Part shown: in pieces, positions 48,534 through 56,815 of the stretch
Layout: each line of letters starts with the position of its first letter
How positions within the stretch are numbered: the stretch's first letter is position 1
Assembly: GCA_002315975.1 (NCBI GenBank)
Contig: DCIK01000035.1
Location: forward strand, 1-62,188
DNA: 62,188 bases
DNA from: Clostridiales bacterium UBA1728
Lineage (GTDB): Bacteria > Bacillota > Clostridia > Oscillospirales > Oscillospiraceae
Direction: 5' to 3'
Notes under the pieces: generated by a model
What the model saw: only the letters and a program-made list of their open reading frames with translations
Database searches by the model: none
Told to the model about the DNA's origin: nothing
Program-made: the position numbers and the translations under genes

Positions 48534-49676
48534 TTGAAACAACTGAAAAATATATTGCAGGACTTCTTCCGCAAGGCCGACCTTTTCCTGCTGGGTGTGT
48601 GCGTGATCTGCTCCACCTTCGGCCTTGTGGTTATCAAAAGCGCCACCATGTCCTTTGCATCCAAAACCTTTATCCCCGTGCAGCTGCTGGGTATTGTTCT
48701 GGGTCTGGGCTTCTATGTGGCCTTTACGGTCATTGACATTGACGTTTATGCCGACAAGTGGATTCTTTTGGCGGGCTTTGAATTTCTCTTTCAGGGCACG
48801 CTGATCGTCTTCGGCGTGGACGGCGGTACCGGCAACTCGGCGTGGCTTCGTTTCGGCCCCATCGGTATCCAGCCCGCGGAGATCTCCAAGATCATCTTCA
48901 TCGTCCTCATGGCCAAGCAGATGACCTATCTGAAGGAGTACAAAGACATCTCCTCGGTGAGCTCCATCATCCAGCTGGTGGCCCACTTCGGCATTACCTT
49001 TGTCTGGCTGATGATCACTGCCGATGACCTGGGCTCCGCCGTGGTCTTTATCGGCATCTTCGGCATTATGCTGATTGCCGCCGGCGTGAAGTTCTACTGG
49101 TTCCTGATCGCGGGAGCCTGCGTGGCACTGGCTACCCCCGTGCTGTGGAATGTATTCCTCGATGATTACCAGCGCCAGCGTATTCTGGCCCCCTATGATC
49201 CCACCGTGGACCCCGACGGCTGGGGCATCCGCTGGCACGCCAACCAGAGCAAGATCGCGCTGGCTTCCGGGCAGCTCACGGGTGTGGGCTACGGCAAGGG
49301 CATCCAGACCCAGTCGGAGGCTCTGTCCGGCAAGCACACGGACTTTATCTTCTCCTCCGCCGGCGAGGAGCTGGGCATGATCGCCTGCGTGACCATCATG
49401 ATTCTGCTGAGCATCGTTATAATCCGCATTATGATGGTGGGACTGCGCAGCAACAACACCATGTCCTTCCTGGTGTGTACGGGTATTGCCGCCTCCTTCT
49501 TCGTGCAGCTGCTCATCAATACCGGTATGTGCATGGAGATCACCCCCGTTATCGGCATCACCCTGCCCTTCTTCAGCTACGGCGGCACCTCGGTCATGAC
49601 CTCCTTTGCCGCTGTGGGCATTGTCTCCGGCATTAAGTATCGACCAAAGCCCGGCCGCTTTATTCGCGGCAGCTGA
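48534..49676 (+). CDS. SEDS-family peptidoglycan polymerase (RodA/FtsW type)
   Basis: A 380-residue SEDS protein with about ten membrane spans. GNSAWLRFGPIGIQPAEISKI, ADDLGSAVVFIGIFG and PFFSYGGTSVMTSFAAVGI are the family motifs; the Asp in DDLGSA belongs to the glycosyltransferase site. SEDS proteins polymerise lipid II with a class B PBP. This one is not next to a PBP gene. The start is TTG 48534, chosen because CCGGAGG lies ten bases upstream; the long open frame before it is not protein-like. A strong terminator follows. Confidence 0.9.
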   Translation: MKQLKNILQDFFRKADLFLLGVCVICSTFGLVVIKSATMSFASKTFIPVQLLGIVLGLGFYVAFTVIDIDVYADKWILLAGFEFLFQGTLIVFGVDGGTGNSAWLRFGPIGIQPAEISKIIFIVLMAKQMTYLKEYKDISSVSSIIQLVAHFGITFVWLMITADDLGSAVVFIGIFGIMLIAAGVKFYWFLIAGACVALATPVLWNVFLDDYQRQRILAPYDPTVDPDGWGIRWHANQSKIALASGQLTGVGYGKGIQTQSEALSGKHTDFIFSSAGEELGMIACVTIMILLSIVIIRIMMVGLRSNNTMSFLVCTGIAASFFVQLLINTGMCMEITPVIGITLPFFSYGGTSVMTSFAAVGIVSGIKYRPKPGRFIRGS

Positions 49677-49680
49677 GTGT

Positions 49681-49720
49681 AAAGTACCTCTGCGTTATGT
49701 GCGCAGAGGTGCTTTTTTAT
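49681..49720 (+). terminator. Terminator of the SEDS gene
   Basis: AAGTACCTCTGCG and CGCAGAGGTGCTT pair around TTATGTG, followed by TTTT. Confidence 0.85.
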
Positions 49721-49735
49721 GGATTACCCCCGCCC

Positions 49736-49815
49736 CCGCAGGGATCGGCCTCCGGACGAGCCGCCGCTTCCTGTCGCAGCGGCTTCGGCGCATTCGGGAG
49801 ACCGAGCCCTGCAGA
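49736..49815. repeat. Inverted GGATCGGCCTCCGGACGAGCC / GGGAGACCGAGCCCTGC pair
   Basis: Same family and arrangement as 1127-1200: two arms around GCGGCTTCGGCGC. No gene in 49721-49985. Confidence 0.7.
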
Positions 49816-49903
49816 AAGCTTCACTGGGTTCTGACTTTTGTATAAACACCTCTTTATTTCAAAAAAATTACAGAACACAAGACCCCGATTGTAACAATTT
49901 TGC

Positions 49904-49932
49904 TTGAATACAACCGCTGCTTTGTCTATAAT
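49904..49932 (+). promoter_or_regulatory. Promoter of the TetR gene
   Basis: TTGAAT (49904-49909), 17-base spacer, TATAAT (49927-49932). Confidence 0.65.
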
Positions 49933-49985
49933 CAGAAAAAACAGGCTGAAAAATTGATTAACGAACAGGGAAAGAGGAGAGAACC

Positions 49986-50570
49986 ATGGCAATTCGCAAT
50001 TCTGAGGATCGTCGTGTCCGCAAAACCAAAAAGCAGCTTCGCACTGCGCTGATGACCCTGCTGCTGAAGAAGGAGCTGGATCACATTACCGTCCGGGACG
50101 TGGCCGAGCTGGCCGATGTGAACCGCGGCACCTTCTACGCTCACTACAAGGATGTGGAGGAGCTGCTCCACCAGTTAGAGGAAGAGCTGATGGCTGAACT
50201 GGTAGCTCTGGGAGAAAAGTATAAGGGTCAGTATAACCAGGAGGACGCTTTGAGCTATCTCACGGAGCTTTTCATCATGGCCGGTGAGAACAGCGACATG
50301 GTCTATGCCCTCCATGCCACCACGGTGGACATGGACTTTCAGCATCGGCTCCATCGGGAGCTGCAGCAGCAGTATCTCATTCCCTTCCTGGAAAAGATGG
50401 ATCTGGTCGGAGCCCATGGCGGACTGGTCAGCACCTTTTTGACCGCAGGTCTTGTTTCCGTGGCGGTCAGATGGATTGAGGGCGGCAAGAAGGAAACGCC
50501 GGCGGAGCTGGCTCGCCTTTGCGAAACGCTGGCATCCCGTGGTATCGGGGCAGTGAAAAGTGAACTATAA
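49986..50570 (+). CDS. TetR/AcrR-family transcriptional regulator
   Basis: A 194-residue regulator. Residues 12-60 are the TetR helix-turn-helix (KTKKQLRTALMTLLLKK, DITVRDVAELADVNRGTFYAHY); the rest is a TetR_C_8-like ligand domain. AAAGAGGAGAGAA precedes the ATG. The sfsA start overlaps its end, so the regulator and nuclease share a transcript. Ligand unknown. Confidence 0.88.
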   Translation: MAIRNSEDRRVRKTKKQLRTALMTLLLKKELDHITVRDVAELADVNRGTFYAHYKDVEELLHQLEEELMAELVALGEKYKGQYNQEDALSYLTELFIMAGENSDMVYALHATTVDMDFQHRLHRELQQQYLIPFLEKMDLVGAHGGLVSTFLTAGLVSVAVRWIEGGKKETPAELARLCETLASRGIGAVKSEL

Positions 50571-51231
50571 GCGCGTTATTTCGGGGCGGTTTCTCAGCCG
50601 CCCCAATCGTTTTCTTGCGGAGGTGGAGGTGGACGGCATAACAGAGACCGTCCATGTGAAGAACACAGGCCGCTGCCGGGAGCTGCTTGTCCCCGGCGCA
50701 AAGGTGGTGCTGAGCGTTTCCGACAACCCCGCGCGAAAGACAAAGTGCGACCTTATCGCAGTCTATAAAGGGGAGCTGCTTATCAACATGGACTCCCAGG
50801 CACCCAATGCGGCGGCAGGAGAGCTGCTGCGCCGACTCTACCCCGATTGCCGGGTGATCCCGGAGCAGAAGTGCGGCAGCTCCCGCTTTGACTTCGCCGT
50901 GGACGGCCCGGAGGGGCGCCGCTGGGTGGAGGTCAAGGGCTGCACCCTGGAGCGGGACGGCCACTGCTTTTTCCCCGATGCGCCCACGGAGCGGGGCGTG
51001 AAGCACCTGCGGGAGCTGAAGGAGCTCTCCCTCTCGGGCGTGGACGCAACCCTCCTCTTTCTGGTGCAGATGAAGGGGATGCGCTGCCTCTCTCCCAATG
51101 ACAAGACCGACCCGGACTTCGGCAGAGCCCTCCGGGAGGCCGAGGCTGCGGGCGTGCATATCCTCTGCTACGACTGCGTGGTTACCGAGGACAGTATGGT
51201 GGCGGACGCACCCATGAAGATCGAGCTTTAA
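50560..51231 (+). CDS. sfsA: SfsA-family DNA/RNA nuclease
   Basis: A 223-residue SfsA. It begins MNYKRVISGRFLSRPNRFLAEV; VKNTGRCRELLVPGAKV is the OB-fold block, and VEVKGCTLERDGHCFFPDAPTERG holds the PD-(D/E)xK-like active residues. Older notes call it a sugar-fermentation protein; tested homologues cleave nucleic acid. GTG start 50560 lies eleven bases before the TetR stop. Confidence 0.92.
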   Translation: MNYKRVISGRFLSRPNRFLAEVEVDGITETVHVKNTGRCRELLVPGAKVVLSVSDNPARKTKCDLIAVYKGELLINMDSQAPNAAAGELLRRLYPDCRVIPEQKCGSSRFDFAVDGPEGRRWVEVKGCTLERDGHCFFPDAPTERGVKHLRELKELSLSGVDATLLFLVQMKGMRCLSPNDKTDPDFGRALREAEAAGVHILCYDCVVTEDSMVADAPMKIEL

Positions 51232-51255
51232 GCGCACATTTTGTGCGGTTTTCTC

Positions 51256-51284
51256 TTGCGAACTTATGATTTTCGGGATATACT
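51256..51284 (+). promoter_or_regulatory. Promoter of pfkA
   Basis: TTGCGA (51256-51261), 17-base spacer, TATACT (51279-51284). Confidence 0.65.
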
Positions 51285-51323
51285 GTAAGCAGACATAATT
51301 GACTTCGTAAAGGAGTGAAAGCT

Positions 51324-52313
51324 ATGAAAACGATCAAACGGATCGGCGTACTGACCAGCGGCGGCGATGCACCGGGCATGAACCCCGTGATCCGCGCCAT
51401 AGTCCGCACGGCGGTGGCCGAGGGCATCAGCGTTATCGGCATCAAGCGGGGCTATGCGGGTCTGATTAACGGCGATGTACAGGAGCTGAAGAACGCCGAT
51501 GTGGACGGTCTGACGCTCAAGGGCGGCACCATCCTCTATACGGCCCGCTGTGACGAGTTCCTCCAGCCGGAGTACCGGGAGAAGGCCGCGAAGACCTGCA
51601 AATATCTGGGTCTGGACGGCATTATCGCCATCGGCGGCGACGGCACCTTCAAGGGCGCGGTGGAGCTCTCCAAGCTGGGTGTACAGGTGGTGGGCATCCC
51701 CGCCACCATCGATAACGATATGGGCTGCACCGAGTATACGCTGGGCTTTGATACCGCCTGCAATACCATACTCGATGCCATCGATAAGCTCCGTGACACC
51801 GGGCAGAGCCATGAGCGCGTTTCCGTGGTGGAGGTCATGGGCCGCCACGCGGGCCATCTGGCGCTCTACTCCGGCATTGCCGCCGGTGCCACCGCCGTAC
51901 TGCTGCCGGAGCAGGATGTGGACTTTGAGCACGATGTGGCGGATGTGATCCGCCGGGGCGCCATCCGTGGCCGCCGCCATCATATTGTGGTCATTGCCGA
52001 GGGCGTGGGTCACGCCACCGACTACTGCCGCCGCATTGAGGAGGCCACCGGCATCGAGAGCCGCGTGACCGTGCTGGGCTATATCCAGCGGGGCGGCGTC
52101 CCCTCTGCCCGCGACCGCGCCACCGGCGCCCAGATGGGTGTCCGTGCGCTGGACATCTTCAAGGAAGGCGACGAGAGCAAGGCCGTGATCGTCAAGGGCG
52201 GCGTCATTGACGATATGCCCCTCTCCGACACCACCGACATGAAACGCGCCCTCGATCAGACCATGTTCGAGAGCTGCAACCGGATTGACACGTCGTGGTA
52301 TTGGGACAAATAA
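51324..52313 (+). CDS. pfkA: ATP-dependent 6-phosphofructokinase
   Basis: A 329-residue PFK. RIGVLTSGGDAPGMNPVIR starts the nucleotide site, IAIGGDGTFKGAV carries GGDGT, IPATIDNDMG the catalytic Asp, and VEVMGRHAGHLALY the sugar-phosphate site. Gly after GGDG favours ATP over pyrophosphate as donor. It commits glycolysis by phosphorylating fructose-6-phosphate. ATG 51324 follows AAAGGAG. Confidence 0.96.
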   Translation: MKTIKRIGVLTSGGDAPGMNPVIRAIVRTAVAEGISVIGIKRGYAGLINGDVQELKNADVDGLTLKGGTILYTARCDEFLQPEYREKAAKTCKYLGLDGIIAIGGDGTFKGAVELSKLGVQVVGIPATIDNDMGCTEYTLGFDTACNTILDAIDKLRDTGQSHERVSVVEVMGRHAGHLALYSGIAAGATAVLLPEQDVDFEHDVADVIRRGAIRGRRHHIVVIAEGVGHATDYCRRIEEATGIESRVTVLGYIQRGGVPSARDRATGAQMGVRALDIFKEGDESKAVIVKGGVIDDMPLSDTTDMKRALDQTMFESCNRIDTSWYWDK

Positions 52314-52314
52314 T

Positions 52315-52395
52315 GTGAGTCATGGGGACAGGTTCCCTGACTCACTGCCGTTTTAGTGAATAGTGAATAATGAATAGTGAATAGTGAATAGTACC
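52315..52395. repeat. GTGAGTCATGGGGACAGGTTCC hairpin and GAATAGTGAATA array
   Basis: Hairpin 52315-52344 as at 15351-15376, followed by five tandem near-copies of TGAATAGTGAATA (52350-52395). A like block precedes the tRNA-Leu terminator at 16704-16770. Confidence 0.65.
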
Positions 52396-52407
52396 AAATA
52401 AAAAAAC

Positions 52408-52433
52408 CTGATGCCTTGCATCAGGTTTTTTTA
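52408..52433. terminator. Terminator of tRNA-Ser
   Basis: AAAAACCTGATGC and GCATCAGGTTTTT pair around CTT; perfect. Confidence 0.85.
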
Positions 52434-52435
52434 TT

Positions 52436-52527
52436 TGGCGGAGAAGCCGGGATTTGAACCCGGGCCCGGCTCATCACCGGCTACTCCCTTAGCAGGGGAG
52501 CCCCTTCGGCCACTTGGGTACTTCTCC
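52436..52527 (-). tRNA. tRNA-Ser (anticodon GCT)
   Basis: A 92-base class II tRNA including CCA. Acceptor stem GGAGAAG/CTTCTCC, anticodon stem CTCCC/GGGAG around CTGCTAA (anticodon GCT), long variable arm, and GTTCAAATC T-loop. Minus-strand promoter TTGACA (52565-52570), 18 bases, TATTAT (52541-52546). Confidence 0.97.
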
Positions 52528-52540
52528 AGACCGCCTGGTA

Positions 52541-52570
52541 ATAATACCACAGGCAGAGGGGCTTTGTCAA
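52541..52570 (-). promoter_or_regulatory. Promoter of tRNA-Ser
   Basis: Minus strand TTGACA (52565-52570), 18-base spacer, TATTAT (52541-52546). Confidence 0.8.
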
Positions 52571-52595
52571 TCCCTATTTTTCTGTTATGAGAGGA

Positions 52596-52640
52596 GTTCT
52601 GTGCGGCTCGTCCGGAGGCCGAGCCCTACGGCGGGGGACG
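52596..52640. repeat. GGCTCGTCCGGAGGCCGAGCCCTACG unit
   Basis: One arm of the GGCTCGGCC family, inverted with respect to 30304. Confidence 0.6.
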
Positions 52641-52650
52641 CGTTTTCTAA

Positions 52651-53274
52651 TCAGAGAAAAAGGGTGTCGGCGGCTTTGGCCACGGCGGCGGCGACCTCTT
52701 CGATGGAGCGGGCGGCATCTATGATGACGATATTGTCTCTGTCCTTCAGCTGCTCAAAGGCGCGGTAGTAGCTTTTGCGGGTGGCAATGAGCATTTCGGG
52801 ATTTTCGTAAATCTCCAGATAGGTGCGGTTGCCGCTGTTCATCCGCGCCATGGAGCGCTCATAGTCCACATCTAAAAAGATGCAGAGATCGGGCTTGCGG
52901 ATCTGGGGGCTGTTGAGATTCATGCCGGCCACCCAGTCCCAGTCGGTGAGGGTGCCCTGATAGGCCATGGAGGAGTAATAGTAGCGGTCGCAGAGAACGG
53001 TGCGCCCCTGAGAGAGCAGCTTTTCGATGCCCCAGACGGGGTTCACATTGTGCTGCACCCGGTCGGCGGCGAAGAGCGCGGCGATCTCGCAGTCGGTGCG
53101 CCTGATGTAGCCGGAGAGAGCATCGCGGATCATGCCGCCCAGAGTGGAGACCGTGGGCTCGGCGGTCACATCCACAATAAGACCCTTGCCTGAAAGATGC
53201 TCCTCCAGCAGCCGAAGCTGAGTGGTCTTGCCGCTGCCGTCCAGACCCTCCATAACGATAAATTTTCCGTCCAT
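52651..53274 (-). CDS. tmk: Thymidylate kinase
   Basis: A 207-residue TMK. VMEGLDGSGKTTQ (about 8-20) is the Walker A loop; CDRYYYSSMAYQG the DRY substrate region, and DLCIFLDVDYERSM the next. It phosphorylates dTMP to dTDP. ATG 53274 follows AAGGAGCATACC. A stem-5 hairpin of the repeat element lies at 53296-53325 upstream, in its leader. Confidence 0.95.
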   Translation of the reverse strand: MDGKFIVMEGLDGSGKTTQLRLLEEHLSGKGLIVDVTAEPTVSTLGGMIRDALSGYIRRTDCEIAALFAADRVQHNVNPVWGIEKLLSQGRTVLCDRYYYSSMAYQGTLTDWDWVAGMNLNSPQIRKPDLCIFLDVDYERSMARMNSGNRTYLEIYENPEMLIATRKSYYRAFEQLKDRDNIVIIDAARSIEEVAAAVAKAADTLFL

Positions 53275-53294
53275 GGTATGCTCCTTCACAATAA

Positions 53295-53328
53295 TCGATT
53301 GTAAAACAGAGTTTTACAATCGAAGATT
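53295..53328. repeat. Hairpin-chain element, stem 5 only
   Basis: TCGATTGTAAAA and TTTTACAATCGA around CAGAG; both arms are identical to stem 5 of copy A (2263-2291). Confidence 0.7.
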
Positions 53329-53371
53329 TCTTTTTTCACATTTTAGCACAGCCCTGTCCGCTGCGCAAGTA

Positions 53372-53400
53372 TTGATAATGCTGTCGGGTTGTGCTATACT
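53372..53400 (+). promoter_or_regulatory. Promoter of the FHA-FtsW gene
   Basis: TTGATA (53372-53377), 17-base spacer, TATACT (53395-53400). Confidence 0.65.
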
Positions 53401-53437
53401 ACACCCTGTATTATTATGCGGAAGGAGGCGCAAGCCT

Positions 53438-55276
53438 GTGGAGTTTTATCTGGCAGAGCTGATGGAAATAGCGGGCTATGGCCGGGCGATTTTTGCGCTC
53501 TGGCTGCTGATACGCTGCGCCCTTTCCATGCTTCGGGAGAAAAATGAGCCGGAGGTCTGGGCCTATCTGGAGCGCAGTGACGGCAGCAGCGTGCCCATTC
53601 ACAACTGGGAGTGCCTGCTGGGGCGCTCCCGCAGCGCAGATGTGCGCATGGAGAGCAAAACCGTGGAGCGCACCCACGCGGCGCTGCAGCGCTCCGCCCG
53701 CGGTCACTGGCTCATTTACAATCTCACCTCCGCCGGGGAGACCTGCCTCAACGAGCGCAGAGTGGAGGGTCGCGCCCGTCTGCTGGACGGCGATGTGATC
53801 CGGCTGGGGGAGGAGACGCTGAACTTCATCGATCTGAACGCCGAGCAGCGCAAGACCCTCCAGCGCAAGCGGCAGGAGCCGGGACGGCGCATCCGTCCGG
53901 GCATTACCCTGCTCCTGCTCACGGGCTTTCAGCTCTTTCTGGCGCTGGAGCACGCCATCACCGCGCCGGAGGAATATGTAACGGCTGTCACCGGCGCTTT
54001 TATCGCCACGATCATCGTGGAGTGGATGTTTTTCTTTTTCATGCGCTCCCTCTCGGCCAAGGGCTTTGAGGTGGAGACACTGGCCTTCTTCCTCTCCTCG
54101 GTGGGTCTCAGCGTTACGGCAAGCTCCGCGCCCTCGGGCATGGCCAAGGCCTGTGCGCTGCTGCTCATCGGTCTGGGACTCTTTGCCTCGCTGGGCTGGT
54201 GGCTCCGGGATTTGCGGCGGGTGAAGCTCCTGCGCTGGCCCATGGCCTTTCTGGCGCTGGCGTTTTTAGGCTTCAATCTGGCACTCAGTCAGGAGGTTTT
54301 CGGTGCCCGCAACTGGCTGACGGTGGCGGGCGTCACCCTCCAGCCCACGGAGCTGGTGAAGGTGGCCTATGTCTATGCCGGGGCTGCCACGCTGGATCGG
54401 CTCTTTCAGAAGCGGAATCTGCTGCTCTATATGGCCTTTTCCGCGGCCATTGTGGGCGCTGCCGCCCTCATGGGCGATTTCGGCACGGCGCTGGTGTTTT
54501 TCGTGTGTTTTTTGGTGGTCAGCTTTATGCGCTCCGGCAGCTTTGCCACGGTGCTGCTCTCCGTTACGGCGGCGGCGCTGGCCTGCGGCATCGTGCTCAC
54601 GGCCAAGCCCTATGTGGCTCGGCGCTTTGCCACCTGGGGTCATGTGTGGGAGGACCCGCTGGGCGCAGGCTACCAGCAGGTGCGGGCCCTCTGCGCCCTG
54701 GCCTCCGGCGGTCTCTTCGGGCAGGGCGCGGGCAACGGCTGGCTGCGGAATGTGCCCGCGGCGGATACTGACCTGGTCTTTGCCATGACCGCCGAGGAGC
54801 TGGGAGGCATTGTGGCCTTCTGCTGTCTGGGGGCGGTGGTGGTGCTCTCCCTCTTCGCCGTGCGGAATGTGGGCGCAGGGCGCTCGGCCTATTATGTCAT
54901 CGCCTCCTGCGCGGCGGTGAGCATTATGATGGTGCAGACCGGGCTGAATGTGTTCGGCTCGCTGGATATTCTGCCCTTTACGGGCGTGACCTTCCCCTTT
55001 GTGTCCAAGGGCGGCTCCTCGCTGGTGAGCTGCTGGGCGCTGCTGGCCTATATCAAGGCCAATGATACCCGCCGCAACGCCAGCTTTGCCCTCTCGAAAA
55101 AAACCGACGGCGACGGCGACCATCAGGACTTCGGCGAGGCCGACGAGTACACCGACGATGCGCCTGAAGAGCTGATCGAGGAGCCCGCGCCGGAGCAGAC
55201 TCCCGCGCCTGCGGCTGAACCCGCGCCGGAGCCGCCTGCGGAAGTACAGGGGGAGACGAAGGGGGAAGAGCCATGA
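53438..55276 (+). CDS. FHA domain-SEDS (FtsW/RodA/SpoVE) fusion protein
   Basis: A 612-residue protein. After one N-terminal hydrophobic segment (about 10-27), residues 50-130 form an FHA domain (CLLGRSRSADVRMESKTVER then HAALQ, with Arg/Ser of the phosphothreonine pocket). A SEDS polymerase domain with about ten spans follows (about 145-540; NWLTVAGVTLQPTELVKVAY, LMGDFGTALVFFV, PFVSKGGSSLVSCWALLAY). The tail is Glu/Pro/Ala-rich and disordered. FHA domains bind phosphothreonine, so a Ser/Thr kinase may control this enzyme. GTG 53438 has AAGGAGG ten bases upstream. Overlaps the PBP gene. Confidence 0.85.
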   Translation: MEFYLAELMEIAGYGRAIFALWLLIRCALSMLREKNEPEVWAYLERSDGSSVPIHNWECLLGRSRSADVRMESKTVERTHAALQRSARGHWLIYNLTSAGETCLNERRVEGRARLLDGDVIRLGEETLNFIDLNAEQRKTLQRKRQEPGRRIRPGITLLLLTGFQLFLALEHAITAPEEYVTAVTGAFIATIIVEWMFFFFMRSLSAKGFEVETLAFFLSSVGLSVTASSAPSGMAKACALLLIGLGLFASLGWWLRDLRRVKLLRWPMAFLALAFLGFNLALSQEVFGARNWLTVAGVTLQPTELVKVAYVYAGAATLDRLFQKRNLLLYMAFSAAIVGAAALMGDFGTALVFFVCFLVVSFMRSGSFATVLLSVTAAALACGIVLTAKPYVARRFATWGHVWEDPLGAGYQQVRALCALASGGLFGQGAGNGWLRNVPAADTDLVFAMTAEELGGIVAFCCLGAVVVLSLFAVRNVGAGRSAYYVIASCAAVSIMMVQTGLNVFGSLDILPFTGVTFPFVSKGGSSLVSCWALLAYIKANDTRRNASFALSKKTDGDGDHQDFGEADEYTDDAPEELIEEPAPEQTPAPAAEPAPEPPAEVQGETKGEEP

Positions 55277-56586
55277 AACGGATTCAAAGACGCTCCTCCG
55301 CAGCGCTGCTGCTGGCCTTCCTCCTGCTGCTGGGTACCGGGGTACTGCTCTTTCAGCTTATTACCCGGGGCGGCGAATGGGCCTCCTATAACGCCAACAA
55401 GGGACTTTATGCCGCAAACGGCATCCTCGCCTGCGGTACGCTGACAGACCGCAACGGCGTTCTTCTGGCTGTCAGCGAAGAGGGGGACTACCACTATGCC
55501 GAGGATGCCACCGTGCGTGTGGCCTCCCTGCACGCCGTGGGCGACTACCGGGGCTATATCGGCACCGGGGCGCTGAACCTCTTTGCCCATCGGCTCACGG
55601 GCTACAACTTCCTCCGGGGCACCACCCGGGCCAAGGGCAATGTCGTGCCCCTGACGCTGGACGCAGTGCTCCAGAGCACCGCCTGGAATGCCCTTCGGGG
55701 GCAGACCGGCAGCGTGCTGCTGATGAATTACGAGACCGGCGAAATCCTCTGCATGGTCTCCTCGCCCTCCTACGATCCCTACGGGGAGCCGGACGAGAGC
55801 ATAGACGGACTGTATCTCAACCGGGCTCTCAGCGGCATTTATACCCCGGGCTCAGTGTTCAAGCTGGTGACGCTCTGCGCGGCACTGGAGAATATCCCGG
55901 ACATCTACGAGCGAAGCTTCCGCTGCAGCGGTACGCTGGATGTGAACGGCGTGGCCGTTACCTGCAGCGCCTGCCACGGAGAGCAGACCATAGAGGCGGC
56001 GCTGGCCAACTCCTGCAACTGCACCTTCGGCGCCCTCGCGCTGGAGCTGGGCGGAGATACGCTGGCGCACTACGCGGAAAAGCTGGGCTTCACCTCCGCT
56101 CACAGTCTGGACGGCGCTGCCACGGCGGCGGGCAACTTCGATGCCGTGGCGGAGCGGGACTCCTATCTGGCATGGAGCGGCATCGGACAGCACACGGACA
56201 TGGTCAACCCCTATGCCATGCTCCGCTACCTTGCCGCCATCGCCAACGGCGGCAGCGTGCAGGAGCCCACCCTGTTGCTGGGCAACAGCAACGGCTCCAC
56301 CCGCCTGCTGAAGGCGGAAACTGCAGAGCGGATTGACGAGATGATGAACTATACCTTCACCACCCACTACGGCACCAACGGCCGCTTCCCGGGGCTTGAC
56401 CTCTGCGCCAAGACCGGCACCGCCGAGCTGGGCGACGGCTCCAGCCACTCCTGGTTTGTGGGCTACTGCCACAGCGGTGCGCCCCTGGCCTTCGTGGTCT
56501 GCATCGAGCGGGGCGGCGCGGGCTTTACCAACGCCGGCAATGTGGCCAACACCCTGCTGCAGAAGGCCGTGGAGCTGTATGGGTAA
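55273..56586 (+). CDS. Class B penicillin-binding protein (transpeptidase)
   Basis: A 437-residue PBP. One N-terminal membrane span (about 11-30), a short dimerisation region, and a transpeptidase domain with TPGSVFKLV (Ser194, SxxK), ANSCNCTF (SxN) and CAKTGTAEL (KTG). It cross-links peptide stems. ATGA overlap with the SEDS gene suggests the two act as a pair, as SEDS/bPBP couples do. It is shorter than FtsI-type PBPs, missing most of the pedestal domain. Confidence 0.9.
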   Translation: MKRIQRRSSAALLLAFLLLLGTGVLLFQLITRGGEWASYNANKGLYAANGILACGTLTDRNGVLLAVSEEGDYHYAEDATVRVASLHAVGDYRGYIGTGALNLFAHRLTGYNFLRGTTRAKGNVVPLTLDAVLQSTAWNALRGQTGSVLLMNYETGEILCMVSSPSYDPYGEPDESIDGLYLNRALSGIYTPGSVFKLVTLCAALENIPDIYERSFRCSGTLDVNGVAVTCSACHGEQTIEAALANSCNCTFGALALELGGDTLAHYAEKLGFTSAHSLDGAATAAGNFDAVAERDSYLAWSGIGQHTDMVNPYAMLRYLAAIANGGSVQEPTLLLGNSNGSTRLLKAETAERIDEMMNYTFTTHYGTNGRFPGLDLCAKTGTAELGDGSSHSWFVGYCHSGAPLAFVVCIERGGAGFTNAGNVANTLLQKAVELYG

Positions 56587-56607
56587 AGTGCCGACCATTG
56601 GGGGAAC

Positions 56608-56750
56608 GCGCAGCGAGACTGAGGGAGAGACCGTCTACGCTGCAGCTCAAAAGATTCTCTCTCCCTCAGCCCCGGTTTGCGAACTGGGGCAGCTCCCTCA
56701 TCAGAGGGAGCCAAGAAGGATTCCGGCACCACTTTCACAGCAATGACAGG
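56608..56750 (+). repeat. 143-base dispersed repeat, copy 2
   Basis: Nearly identical to 25281-25423; the same palindromes in the same order. It lies between the PBP and ABC-F genes. Confidence 0.8.
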
Positions 56751-56815
56751 GCAGCGACTTATCTGACAGCCTGTCCCCCTTCCCCATCAGAGGAAGGCAG
56801 AAAGGAACACAGCAT

